From contig NZ_JAJLMN010000001.1 in the NCBI RefSeq assembly GCF_021730615.1, positions 3,049,501-3,113,500 of the forward strand: 64,000 nucleotides of DNA. Direction: 5' to 3'. Positions within the stretch are counted from its first letter, which is position 1. The number at the start of each line of letters is the position of its first letter. A model generated the notes under the pieces. That model was given only the letters and a program-made list of their open reading frames with translations. It was not told the origin of the DNA and made no database searches. The translations under genes and the position numbers were made by a program. Shown piece after piece: positions 27,078 to 37,579 of the stretch. Source of the stretch: Lichenibacterium dinghuense (GTDB lineage Bacteria; Pseudomonadota; Alphaproteobacteria; Rhizobiales; Beijerinckiaceae).

Positions 27078-30000
27078 ATGCTCAACGACTCGACGGCCGA
27101 CACCTCCGCGCCCGCCGCGATCCGGCCCGGCCCCGGCCGGCCCGAGCCGCTCGGCGTCACGCCGACGGACGGCGGCGTCAACGTCGCGGTCTTCTCGGCC
27201 CACGCGACAGAGATCGTGGTCTGCTTCTACGACGCGGCGGGCGAGGTCGAGCAGTCGCGCTTCACGCTGCCCGAGCGCACCGGCGACGTGCACCACGGCT
27301 TCATCCCCGGCGTGCAGCCCGGCGCCCGCTACGGGCTGCGCGCGCGCGGCCCCTGGGAGCCGTGGAACGGGCACCGCTTCAACGACGCCAAGCTGCTGCT
27401 CGACCCCTACGCCGTCGCGGTCGACCGCCCCTTCGCGCTCGACGACAGCATGTTCGACGCGGCCCCCGGCGCGCAGGAGCCCGACCGGCGCGACAGCGGC
27501 CCCGCCATGCCGAAGGCGATCGTGGGCGCGCCGGAGACCGCGTTCGCCTGGGGCGGCGCGCCCGCCTGGGCGCGGACCAGCATCACGGAGGTGCACGTCC
27601 GCGGCTTCTCCAAGCTCCACCCCGGGGTGCCGGAGGAGATCCGCGGCACCTTCGCGGGGCTCGCCTCGCCGGCCGCGGTCGACCATTTCAAGGCGCTCGG
27701 CATCACCACGCTCGAGCTGATGCCCGCCATGGCCTGGGCGGACGAGCGGCACCTCAAGGGGCTCGGCCTTTCCAACTACTGGGGCTACAACCCCGTCGCC
27801 CTGCTGGCGCCGGACCCGCGCCTCGCCCCCGGCGGCTGGGCGGAGGTGCGCGCCGCCACCGCGGCCCTGCACGAGGTCGGCATCGAGGTGCTGCTCGACG
27901 TCGTCTACAACCATTCGGGCGAGGGCGACGAGCACGGCCCGACGCTGAGCTTCCGCGGCCTCGACAACGCGTCCTACTACCGGCTCGACGCCGCCGACCC
28001 GTCCCGCTACGTCAACGACGCCGGTTGCGGCAACGTCTTCGACGCCGAGCACCCGGCCGTGGTGCGGCTGGTGCTCGACTCGCTGCGCGCCTGGGCGGTC
28101 CACGGCGGCATCGACGGCTTCCGGTTCGACCTCGCGCCCGTGCTCGGCCGCCGCCGCATGGGCTTCGACCCCCACGCGCCGATCATCGCCGCCATCGCGC
28201 AGGACCCGGTGCTGCGCGGGCTCAAGCTCGTCGCGGAAGCCTGGGACATCGGCCCCGGCGGCTACCAGGTGGGTCAGTTCGACGGGCTGTGGGGCGAGTG
28301 GAACGACCGGTTCCGCGACGGCGTGCGCGGCTTCTGGACCGGGCGGGCCGGGCCGGCGGAGCTGGCGAAGCGCGTCACCGGCTCGGCCGACCTCTTCGCC
28401 GCCAAGCGCCACCCGTCGCGCTCGGTGAACTTCGTCACGGCGCACGACGGCTTCACGCTGCGCGACCTCGTCAGCTACGACGCCAAGCACAACGAGGCCA
28501 ACGGCGAGGACAACCGCGACGGCCGCGACGACAACAGCTCCTGGAACCACGGCGTGGAAGGCCCGACGGAGGACCGCGCCGTGCTCGCGTCCCGCGCGCG
28601 GGACGCCCGCAACATCCTGGCCACGCTGCTCCTGTCGCGCGGCACCCCGATGCTCGGGCCCGGCACCGAGCTCGACCAGACGCAGGGCGGCAACAACAAC
28701 CCGTATTCCCAGGACAACGCCGTCTCCTGGCTCGACTGGTCGAAGCCCGACCACCCCATGCTCGGCTTCGTGCGTCGTCTGCTCGACCTGCGCGCCGCCC
28801 ATCCGGCGCTGACGCGCGACCGTTTCCCCTCCGGCGCCCCGCTGCCGGGCGTCGACCTGCCCGACGTGGCCTGGCGCCTGCCGGACGGCCGCAGCCCCGA
28901 GGCCCACGATTGGGAGAACCCGCCGAGCGCGACGCTGGTCGGCGTGCTGGCGGCCCCGAGCGCGCTGCCGGGCGGCGCGACGGACCGCGTGATGATCGTG
29001 TTCCACGCCGCCGAGGAGGCGCTGGCCGTCGCCCTGCCGGAGCCGCGCCCCGGCTGGCGCTGGAGCCGCGCGTTCGACACCGCGTCCGAGGGCGAGCCCC
29101 CGCACCCCGACGAGCACGGCGAGGCCGCGGTGGAGCCGCGCTCCGTGGTGCTGTTCGCCGAGCGCGAGGGCGCGGCGGCGCGGCCCCGCCGGCGCCGCTC
29201 GCCCGACGAGGTCGTGACGGTGCTGGCCGAGGCCGCCGGCATCGCGCCCGAGTGGTTCTCGGCGACGGGCCAGCGCAATCGCGTGTCGCCGGACGCCAAG
29301 CGGGCCATCCTGCGCACCATGGGGCTCGAAGCCGGCACCGAGGGCGAGGCGCGCGACAGCCTCGCCCGCCTGTCCGACCGGCGCCTGCGCCCGCTGGCGT
29401 CCTCCACCGTGGGCCATGCCGGCGCCACGGTCGCGCTGGAGCTCGTGGTCGACGGCGGGGCCGAGCCGCTCACCGGGCGGCACGACGTGGCCGTGCTGCG
29501 CGAGGACGGCACGGTGGACCGCCACAACCTCGACGTCGACGGCGGCGAGCGCGGCGCCTTCGACGCGCCGGATGGCCGCCGCGGCCTGCGCACCCGCCTC
29601 GCCCTGCCGCCGCAGCCGACCGGCCGCCACCGGATCGTGCTCGACGGCGACGAGGCGGGGGCGAGCCTGCTGACGGTGGCGCCGCGCCGCTGCTTCATCC
29701 CGTCCGAGTACAGGGAGGGGCGCCGCGGCTTCGGCGTCGCGGCGCACCTCTACACGCTGCGGCGGCAGGGCGACGGCGGCATCGGCGACTTCACGACGCT
29801 CGGCACCTTCGCGGAAGAAGTCGCGCGCCACGGCGGCGACTTCGTCGGGCTGAACCCGATGCACGCGCAGTTCGCGGCCGACCGCGGGCGCGCCAGCCCC
29901 TACAACCCGTCCGACCGCCGCTTCCTCGACCCCGCCTACATCGACGTCGCGGCGCCCGGCATCGTCGGCGCCTCGCCCGAGGCCGCGGCCGTTCTGCAAT

Positions 30001-31304
30001 CGCAGGCCGGCGCGCTCGACGGGCTGAGGGCCGCGACGGCGGTCGACTACGTCGGGGTCTGGGCCGCCAAGTCGGCCGTGCTGGAGGCCGCCTTCGCGAG
30101 CTTCGCGGCGCGCGGCCGCGACCCGGCCTTCGACGCCTTCGTGGCGGCGGGCGGGGAAGCGCTGCGGCGCTTCGCCATCTTCGAGAGCATCGCCGAGACC
30201 GTGCCGCGCCTGCCCTGGCAGCTGTGGGACGCGTCCTTGCGCGAGCCGACCGGCGCCGGCATCGCGCCCTTCGCGGAGGCCCACGCGGGCCGCGTGCGCT
30301 ACCACCTGTGGCTCCAGTGGGTGGCGTCCTCCCAATTCGAAGCCGCCGCGGCGCGCGCGGCCGCGGCGGGGCTCGGCCTCGGCTTCTACCGCGACATCGC
30401 GGTCGGCACGGCGCCGGACGGCGCGGAATCCTGGGCGGAGGCCGGCAACTTCGCCCGCGGCGTGTCGGTGGGGGCGCCGCCCGACCCCTTCTCGGCCACC
30501 GGCCAGGTGTGGAGCCTGCCGCCGCCGAACCCGGTCGCCGAAGCCTCGACCATGTTCGCGACCCTGCTCAGGGCCAACATGCGCCACGCCGGCGCGCTGC
30601 GCATCGACCACGCCATGGGGCTGCAGCGCCTGTTCTGGGTGCCGGACGGGGCCAGCGGGGCCGACGGCGCCTACGTGGGCTACGACCTCGAGCGCAACCT
30701 CGCCGACGTGGCGCTGGAGTCCCACCGCGCCCGCTGCCTCGTCATCGGCGAGGACCTCGGCACGGTGCCGGAGGGCTTCCGCGACCGGCTCGACGCGGCC
30801 GACATCCTGTCCTACCGGGTGATGTTCTTCGAGCGCGACGGGCTGAACTTCATCCCGCGGCACGAATATCCGGCCAAGGCGGTGGCCTGCGTGGCGACCC
30901 ACGACCTGCCCACGCTGGCGGGCTGGTGGGACGGCGCCGACTACGCCGAGCGTGGCTCCATCGGCCACATGACGCCGGAGGACGTCGCCAAGGCGGAAGG
31001 GGACCGCGCGCAGGAGAAGCACCGCTTCGCCGAGGCGGTGGGGGTCGAGAGCCTGGAGGACGCGCCCGGCGTGCCGCGCGGCGTGCTCGACGCCGCCAAC
31101 CGCTTCGTGGCCGAGACGCCCTGCATCCTGGCCGTGGCGCAGGCCGAGGACCTCGTCGGCGAGACGGTGGCGGTGAACCTGCCCGGCACCAGCGTCGAGC
31201 GGCCGAACTGGCAGCGCAAGCTGTCGATGGACGTGACCGAGATCTTCGCGCAGGGCGGCGGCAGGCTGCCCGAGCGGGGCAGGGGAGAGGGGCTGGAGCT
31301 TTAG
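27078..31304 (+). CDS. GlgX-MalQ fusion: glycogen debranching enzyme and 4-alpha-glucanotransferase
   Basis: A 1408-residue protein carrying two complete enzymes. Residues 1 to about 690 are GlgX (alpha-1,6 debranching): a CBM48-like N-domain, then a GH13 barrel with DVVYNHSGEGDEHGP, DGFRFDLAPV (nucleophile Asp351), VAEAWDIGP (acid Glu387) and VTAHDGFTLRDLV. Residues about 700-1408 are MalQ (GH77): ASPYNPSDRRFLDPAYIDV, GALRIDHAMGL (Asp1177), VIGEDLGTVPEGF (Glu1225), CVATHDLPTLAGWW. The joint is a short Arg-rich stretch near residue 700. Debranching releases malto-oligosaccharides that MalQ can rework, so the fusion channels glycogen breakdown. No other glycogen gene is nearby. No frame break is seen. 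Confidence 0.93.
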   Translation: MLNDSTADTSAPAAIRPGPGRPEPLGVTPTDGGVNVAVFSAHATEIVVCFYDAAGEVEQSRFTLPERTGDVHHGFIPGVQPGARYGLRARGPWEPWNGHRFNDAKLLLDPYAVAVDRPFALDDSMFDAAPGAQEPDRRDSGPAMPKAIVGAPETAFAWGGAPAWARTSITEVHVRGFSKLHPGVPEEIRGTFAGLASPAAVDHFKALGITTLELMPAMAWADERHLKGLGLSNYWGYNPVALLAPDPRLAPGGWAEVRAATAALHEVGIEVLLDVVYNHSGEGDEHGPTLSFRGLDNASYYRLDAADPSRYVNDAGCGNVFDAEHPAVVRLVLDSLRAWAVHGGIDGFRFDLAPVLGRRRMGFDPHAPIIAAIAQDPVLRGLKLVAEAWDIGPGGYQVGQFDGLWGEWNDRFRDGVRGFWTGRAGPAELAKRVTGSADLFAAKRHPSRSVNFVTAHDGFTLRDLVSYDAKHNEANGEDNRDGRDDNSSWNHGVEGPTEDRAVLASRARDARNILATLLLSRGTPMLGPGTELDQTQGGNNNPYSQDNAVSWLDWSKPDHPMLGFVRRLLDLRAAHPALTRDRFPSGAPLPGVDLPDVAWRLPDGRSPEAHDWENPPSATLVGVLAAPSALPGGATDRVMIVFHAAEEALAVALPEPRPGWRWSRAFDTASEGEPPHPDEHGEAAVEPRSVVLFAEREGAAARPRRRRSPDEVVTVLAEAAGIAPEWFSATGQRNRVSPDAKRAILRTMGLEAGTEGEARDSLARLSDRRLRPLASSTVGHAGATVALELVVDGGAEPLTGRHDVAVLREDGTVDRHNLDVDGGERGAFDAPDGRRGLRTRLALPPQPTGRHRIVLDGDEAGASLLTVAPRRCFIPSEYREGRRGFGVAAHLYTLRRQGDGGIGDFTTLGTFAEEVARHGGDFVGLNPMHAQFAADRGRASPYNPSDRRFLDPAYIDVAAPGIVGASPEAAAVLQSQAGALDGLRAATAVDYVGVWAAKSAVLEAAFASFAARGRDPAFDAFVAAGGEALRRFAIFESIAETVPRLPWQLWDASLREPTGAGIAPFAEAHAGRVRYHLWLQWVASSQFEAAAARAAAAGLGLGFYRDIAVGTAPDGAESWAEAGNFARGVSVGAPPDPFSATGQVWSLPPPNPVAEASTMFATLLRANMRHAGALRIDHAMGLQRLFWVPDGASGADGAYVGYDLERNLADVALESHRARCLVIGEDLGTVPEGFRDRLDAADILSYRVMFFERDGLNFIPRHEYPAKAVACVATHDLPTLAGWWDGADYAERGSIGHMTPEDVAKAEGDRAQEKHRFAEAVGVESLEDAPGVPRGVLDAANRFVAETPCILAVAQAEDLVGETVAVNLPGTSVERPNWQRKLSMDVTEIFAQGGGRLPERGRGEGLEL

Positions 31305-31334
31305 GGCGGGCGGAGCGGGGGAGGGGATCCCGCG

Positions 31335-31601
31335 TCACGCGATGGCGTGCGGGATCTCCTCGCTCAGCGTCCCATAGTCGCCGCGGTCCGGTGCCCCGTG
31401 CACGATCCGCTTCTCGGCCATGACCAGGATGCGGTCGGAGAGGCGGATCACCTCGGCGGGGTCCGTGGTCGGGCGCGGGATGCCGGACGCGTCCGCGAAG
31501 GCGCGCCCGCGCTCATGACGCTGCCGACCGCGCCGCCGGTCTGCCGGAGGACGTCGACCATCCCTTCGCGGGCGATCGCGGTGGCGCCGGTCGGCGCCCA
31601 A
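31335..31601 (-). pseudogene. decayed C-terminus of a sugar ABC transporter ATPase
   Basis: The last 45 residues of this frame read DPAEVIRLSDRILVMAEK, then RIVHGAP and a final LSEEIPHAIA. This matches the end of RbsA/MglA-type ATPases (pattern EVI.LSDRILVM..GRIV). The upstream part is not recognisable in this frame and no Walker motifs exist, so it is a truncated relic. An intact relative is at 35943-37445. Assignment rests on one short block. Confidence 0.4.
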
Positions 31602-31752
31602 CGGGCGGCCTGCGGCACGGCGGACGCCGGGCCGTGGCGAAGCGGGATCGGAGCGGGCGGGCAGGGGGCCTATGCCGACGATCGCGGGAACATGGCACCC
31701 GCGGTCCTTCCCTGTTCCGCCGCCGGCGGAGCCCGCCCGGCCGGGCCCGGCG

Positions 31753-32283
31753 TCACTTCACCAGCGCCATCGCGTCCCGGAAGCGCGGGTGCTCGGCGCT
31801 GCCGAGCCACTCGAACACCGTCATCTCGACTGTCACGATCTCGACGCCGTGCCGCTCCAGGCGCCGCAGCGCCGCCGCCTTGCTGGCCGGGGCGCGCGAG
31901 CCCACCGCGTCCTCGACCACGGCCACGCGCCGGCCGCGGTCGAGCAGGCCCAGCGCGGTCTGCAGCACGCAGACGTGGGCCTCGACGCCGCAGAGCAGCA
32001 CGGTGGCGCGGTCCGGCAGCGCCGCGTCGAAGGCGGGGTCGCGCCCGGCGTCGAAGCCCATCTTGGGCAGGCGCGGCTCCGCGGGGGCGAGCGCCGGCAC
32101 CGTGGCGCCGAGCCGGCCCGGGTTCTGCTCGGTGAACAGCACCGGCACGCCGCACAGCGCGGCCGCGTCGCGCAGGCGCTTCGCTTCGCGCAGCACGGCC
32201 TCGTGGTCCGCGATGGCGGGCATCAGCCGCGCCTGCAGGTCCACCATCAGCAGCGCCGACGCACCCGCCTCGATCGTCCTCAT
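31753..32283 (-). CDS. isochorismatase-family cysteine hydrolase
   Basis: A 176-residue cysteine hydrolase of the isochorismatase/nicotinamidase superfamily. The catalytic Asp is in ALLMVDLQARL, the lysine in PKMGFDAG and the nucleophile Cys in CGVEAHVCVLQTAL. These bacterial forms (YcaC-like) hydrolyse amides or similar bonds; the substrate is unknown. ATG 32283 is preceded by GGGAGG; the frame upstream is low-complexity and probably untranslated. Confidence 0.85.
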   Translation of the reverse strand: MRTIEAGASALLMVDLQARLMPAIADHEAVLREAKRLRDAAALCGVPVLFTEQNPGRLGATVPALAPAEPRLPKMGFDAGRDPAFDAALPDRATVLLCGVEAHVCVLQTALGLLDRGRRVAVVEDAVGSRAPASKAAALRRLERHGVEIVTVEMTVFEWLGSAEHPRFRDAMALVK

Positions 32284-32472
32284 GCCGGCATCCTCCCTGC
32301 GAGCCTCCCCGATCCTGGTGCGGGGCGAGGCGGGACCGCAAGGGCCGACCGCGCGCCGCGCGCGGGCCGGGACGGCGCCGCTGGAGCGGCCCTTGCCGCG
32401 CACCCATATGTCGGCCGATAGTCACCGTTCCATCCCGCCCGCGCCGCCGCGGGCCCTGCAGGGGACACCGCC

Positions 32473-33714
32473 ATGACCCCCCACCAGACCATGCTGGCCG
32501 CCGTCGAGGCGCACCGGCCCGGCTTCTCGCTCGCGCGCGACTTCTACTGCGACCCCGAGTTCTTCCGGCTCGACCTCGAGAACATCCACTACCGGGACTG
32601 GCTGTTCGCCGGCCACGACTGCGAGATCAAGCAGCCCGGCGAATGGTTCACGATGCAGGTCGGCGACTATCCGGTCGTGGTGGTGCGGGGCAACGACGGC
32701 GAGATCCGCGCGCACCACAACTCCTGCCGCCACCGCGGCTCGCGCGTCTGCACGACGGAGCGGGGCAGGTCGAAGCGGCTCGTGTGCCCCTACCACCAGT
32801 GGACCTACGACTTCGACGGCACGCTGCTGCGCGCCCGCCACATGGACGGCGAGATCGACAAGTCGCAGTTCGGCCTGAAGCCGGTCCATTGCCGCAGCGT
32901 CGGGGGCTACATCTTCGTCTGCGTCGGCCGCGACGCGCCGGACTGGGACGCGTTCAGCGCGACCGTCGCCCCCTATCTCGCGCCGCACGACCTCGCCGAC
33001 ACCAAGGTGGCCTTCACCTCCACCATCGTGGAGAACGGCAACTGGAAGCTCACCTGGGAGAACAACCGCGAGTGCTACCACTGCGCGGCCAACCACCCCG
33101 AGCTCATCCGCTCCTTCCCCGAGGCGCCGACCGTGACCGGCATCGACGCCGTGTTCAGCGACCCCGCCATGCTGGCCCACTGGGCGCATTGCGAGGGCGC
33201 CGGCCTGCCGTCGCGCTTCCAGATCGCGGCGGACGGGCAGCACCGCATCACGCGCGGGCCGCTGATCGAGGGCATCGAGAGCTACACGATGACGGGCGCC
33301 AAGGCGGTCAAGCGCCAGCTCGCCTCGGGGGTGACGGCGCCGCTGATCGGCACGCTGATGCTGTTCCACTATCCCTCGACCTGGAACCACGTGCTGGGCG
33401 ACCACGCCTCGACCTTCCGCGTGCTGCCGATCGACGCCACCCATACGGAGGTGACGACCAAGTGGCTGGTCCACAGGGACGCGGTGGAGGGCGTCGACTA
33501 CGACCTCCGGACGCTCACGGAGGTGTGGATCGCCACCAACGACCAGGACCGGCGCGTCATCGAGGAGAACCAGCGCGGGATCCTGTCGCCCGCCTACGAG
33601 CCGGGGCCCTACTCGATCGAGCACGAGTCGGGCGTGATGCAGTTCGTGGACTGGTACCTCGGCGCGACCCGCCGCGCGCTGCAGGGCGAGCCGAAGCTGC
33701 GCCGGGTGGCGTGA
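32473..33714 (+). CDS. Rieske-type oxygenase, GbcA-like
   Basis: A 413-residue Rieske non-haem iron oxygenase alpha subunit. The [2Fe-2S] ligands are CRHRGSRVC and CPYHQWTYDFDG (about residues 85-120). The mononuclear iron site is in ENNRECYHCAANHPEL plus a later Asp (NDQDRR). Overall it is closest in look to GbcA, glycine betaine monooxygenase, and to stachydrine demethylases, which remove N-methyl groups. No reductase (GbcB-like) gene is adjacent, so electrons must come from elsewhere. The precise substrate is not certain. Confidence 0.8.
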   Translation: MTPHQTMLAAVEAHRPGFSLARDFYCDPEFFRLDLENIHYRDWLFAGHDCEIKQPGEWFTMQVGDYPVVVVRGNDGEIRAHHNSCRHRGSRVCTTERGRSKRLVCPYHQWTYDFDGTLLRARHMDGEIDKSQFGLKPVHCRSVGGYIFVCVGRDAPDWDAFSATVAPYLAPHDLADTKVAFTSTIVENGNWKLTWENNRECYHCAANHPELIRSFPEAPTVTGIDAVFSDPAMLAHWAHCEGAGLPSRFQIAADGQHRITRGPLIEGIESYTMTGAKAVKRQLASGVTAPLIGTLMLFHYPSTWNHVLGDHASTFRVLPIDATHTEVTTKWLVHRDAVEGVDYDLRTLTEVWIATNDQDRRVIEENQRGILSPAYEPGPYSIEHESGVMQFVDWYLGATRRALQGEPKLRRVA

Positions 33715-33817
33715 CGGCGGCGCGCCCGCCCGGCGCTGCCGCGCCCGCCCGCCCGCCGCTTGAACTCGCCTCACCCCGTCGACATATCCGGCGGCGCGGC
33801 GGGGAGCGGCGTTCGGC

Positions 33818-34507
33818 ATGGCGGGGGATCTGATCGGCATCGGGCTCTACACCGCCGCCGAGGCCGGGCTCCTGGTCCAGGTGCCGCCCGCCAAGATCAT
33901 CCGCTGGCTGCGCGGCTACGAGGCGCACAGGCGCCACTACGAGCCGCTGTGGCACCCGCAGGTCCCGCAGGACGGCGAGGGCGCCACGCTGGGCTTCGGC
34001 GACCTGATGGAGGTGCGCGTCGCCGCCTCCTTCATCGCCGAGGGCCTCCCTCCGCACCGGGTGCGGCAGGCGATCCGCCTGGCCCGCGACGCCGCCGGCG
34101 AGGATCGCCCCCTGTCGACCCACGCCTTCCGCACGGATGGGCACTCGCTCTTCGTCGAGGTGGTCGAGGAGGATGGCGAGCCGGCGCTGATCGACCTGTT
34201 TCGCCAGCAGTACACGTTCCGGGACGTCGTCGAGCGCAGCCTGAAGCACGTCGACTACGACGACGCGGGCCGCCCTTCCGCGTGGTGGCCGCTCGGACCG
34301 TCGCGCTCCGTGCTGCTGGACCCCGCGCGCAGCTTCGGCCAGCCGATCGAGGCGGAAACCTCCGTGCCCGTCGCGGCGCTGGTCGGGGCGGTGCGGGGCG
34401 AGGGCTCCGCGGAGGCCGCCGCCGAGGCCTGGGGCGTGCCGGCCCGCGCCGTGCGCCGGGCGCTGTTCTTCCACGACGTCATCGAGGGGCGGAGGACGGC
34501 CGGGTGA
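33818..34507 (+). CDS. VapB45-like antitoxin
   Basis: A 229-residue protein with an N-terminal MerR-like/DUF433-type DNA-binding part (LYTAAEAGLLVQVPPAKIIR, TLGFGDLMEVRVAASFIAEG, PPHRVRQAIRLAR) and a C-terminal DUF433-type segment (PVAALVGAVRGEGSAEAAAE then RAVRRALFFHDVI). Its stop overlaps the start of the next gene (GTGA). The size and order match VapB45 (about 239 residues) upstream of VapC45 in Mycobacterium tuberculosis. The role is inferred from that pattern. Confidence 0.65.
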   Translation: MAGDLIGIGLYTAAEAGLLVQVPPAKIIRWLRGYEAHRRHYEPLWHPQVPQDGEGATLGFGDLMEVRVAASFIAEGLPPHRVRQAIRLARDAAGEDRPLSTHAFRTDGHSLFVEVVEEDGEPALIDLFRQQYTFRDVVERSLKHVDYDDAGRPSAWWPLGPSRSVLLDPARSFGQPIEAETSVPVAALVGAVRGEGSAEAAAEAWGVPARAVRRALFFHDVIEGRRTAG

Positions 34508-34917
34508 GGGTGCTGTTCGACAAGGTCCTGTTCGATCTTTGGACGCCGCCGCGCCTGGCCGCGGCGCTCGACCGGCACCTGGCGGCGTCGGGCGGCGGGG
34601 CGGTGCACGTCGGCGACCTGCCGGGCGGGCCGCACGCGCCGGACCTCGCCCGGGTGGCCCGCGCGGGCGGCGGGCTCGTCGTCACGGGCGACGTCCGGCT
34701 CCACGGCGTCCCGGCGCTGCGCCTCGCATACCGGCAGGCCGGGCTGCGCGCCCTGGCGCTCGGCTCCGGCTTCGGGGCGCTGCCGGTCGGGCGGCAGGCG
34801 GCGCTGCTCGTCGAGCGCTGGCCCGAGGTCGAGCTGGTGCTCGGCTCCTCGCCGGCGCCCTTCCTGTTCGAGCTGCCGGTCGGGCGCTCCTGCGCGCTGC
34901 GGCCCCTGCCGCCGTGA
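34504..34917 (+). CDS. PIN-like toxin, VapC45/DUF5615 type
   Basis: A 137-residue protein starting VRVLFDKVLFDLWTPPRLAA. PIN-like acidic positions are visible: Asp in LLFDK-like LFDKVL, Asp in VHVGDLPGG and Asp in LVVTGDVRLHG, as in DUF5615/VapC45 PIN proteins that cleave RNA. It starts at GTG 34504 inside the stop of the antitoxin gene, so it is coupled to it. VapC45 of M. tuberculosis is about 138 residues, the same size. Confidence 0.65.
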   Translation: MRVLFDKVLFDLWTPPRLAAALDRHLAASGGGAVHVGDLPGGPHAPDLARVARAGGGLVVTGDVRLHGVPALRLAYRQAGLRALALGSGFGALPVGRQAALLVERWPEVELVLGSSPAPFLFELPVGRSCALRPLPP

Positions 34918-34921
34918 GCCC

Positions 34922-35932
34922 TCAGCCCTCGTGGCCGAGCTGCACCTTCGGCGTCACGGCCGGCGCCGGGCCGCCGCCGCGGCCGACGCGGCGGGTGCGG
35001 AAGCGCTGGAGCTGGCCGTCCATCACCACGCCGGCCAGGATCACGCCGCCCATCACCGCGAAGTTCAGCGACGACGGGATGCCGAGCAGGTTGACGAGGT
35101 TCTGCAGCACCTGCAGCAGCACGGCGCCGAGCGCGATGCCGAGCACCGAGCCCTCGCCGCCGCGCAGCGAGCAGCCGCCCAGCACCGCCGCGGCGATGCC
35201 GTAGAGCTCGTAGAAGGTGCCGTGCGAGGCGGGCGAGATCGAGCGCGTGTACATGGCGAAGTAGATCGACGACACGCCCGCGATCCCCGAGCAGATCACG
35301 TAGGCCGAGGCGATCACGGCCTTGGTGCCGATGCCGGAATAGCGCGCCGCTTCCTCGTTCTTGCCCACCGCGAACAGGTAGCGGCCGAACACCGAGCGGT
35401 GCAGCAGCACGCCCATGATCAAGGCCGCGATCACGAAGATCACGAAGCTCATCGGCACGCCGCCGACCCGGCCCGTCGTCATGAAGTCGAGCGTCGGGAA
35501 GCTCTGACCGAAGTCGAAGCCGGCGGTGCCGTCGTCCGTGTAGTAGCGCGCGATGCCGCGGTAGATCAGCAGCCCGCAGAGCGTCACCACGAAGGGCTGG
35601 AGCTTCAGCCGGGTGATGAGCAGGCCGTGCAGCATACCGATGCCGATGCCCGCCGCGACCACGATCAGCACGGCCGCGATCCAGCTCAGCCCGTAGGTCG
35701 TCACGAGCGAGATGAAGACCACGCCGAGCAGCGCGAAGACCGAGCCGATCGACAGGTCGATGCCGCCCGTGATGATGACGAAGCCCTCGCCGATCGAGAA
35801 CAGCCCGTAGAGGCCGATCAGGTTGGCGGTGTTGGAGATGTTGACGGGAGAGATGAACCGGGGGTTCAGCACCGCCACCACGGCCCCCACCACCACGATG
35901 AGCAGGAAGAGCCCGAGGTCCTTCTTCAGCAT
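34922..35932 (-). CDS. sugar ABC transporter permease, RbsC-like
   Basis: A 336-residue inner-membrane permease of the BPD_transp_2 family with about eight to ten hydrophobic helices. ITGGIDLSIGSVFALLGVVF, TLCGLLIYRGIARYY and GVILAGVVMDG are typical of RbsC/XylH. Third gene of binding protein-ATPase-permease; it starts 10 bases after the ATPase stop. The substrate is probably a sugar or polyol. Confidence 0.93.
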   Translation of the reverse strand: MLKKDLGLFLLIVVVGAVVAVLNPRFISPVNISNTANLIGLYGLFSIGEGFVIITGGIDLSIGSVFALLGVVFISLVTTYGLSWIAAVLIVVAAGIGIGMLHGLLITRLKLQPFVVTLCGLLIYRGIARYYTDDGTAGFDFGQSFPTLDFMTTGRVGGVPMSFVIFVIAALIMGVLLHRSVFGRYLFAVGKNEEAARYSGIGTKAVIASAYVICSGIAGVSSIYFAMYTRSISPASHGTFYELYGIAAAVLGGCSLRGGEGSVLGIALGAVLLQVLQNLVNLLGIPSSLNFAVMGGVILAGVVMDGQLQRFRTRRVGRGGGPAPAVTPKVQLGHEG

Positions 35933-35942
35933 CCCAGAACTC

Positions 35943-37445
<1,503 letters not shown>

Positions 37446-37476
37446 GAGCGCCTTTCGACATGGAATCGAAGGAACA

Positions 37477-37498
37477 GCGAGCCTGCTCGCAGGCTCGC
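37477..37498. promoter_or_regulatory. intercistronic hairpin between binding-protein and ATPase genes
   Basis: GCGAGCCTGC (37477-37486) and GCAGGCTCGC (37489-37498) are perfect 10-base complements with two bases between. It lies in the 134-base gap after the binding-protein gene. Such hairpins often stabilise the upstream mRNA so that the binding protein is made in excess; no T-run follows. Confidence 0.6.
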
Positions 37499-37579
37499 CC
37501 CCATCGAGCGCCGCAGGTCGGCAACAGCCGACGTGCGGCTGGTGATACGGCACCCCGGCCTGTTCGGCCGGATGCCGCA

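Noticed and set aside
26592-31022. A 1476-residue open frame on the minus strand across glgX-malQ
   Set aside because: Only its last 115 codons (26939-26592) look like a protein. The rest is Arg/Gly/Ala/Val-rich antisense of the fusion gene, an effect of high GC at third positions.
32473-33714. Naming the Rieske oxygenase gbcA outright
   Set aside because: The motif pattern fits but the reductase partner and betaine genes are not adjacent, and related demethylases look alike.
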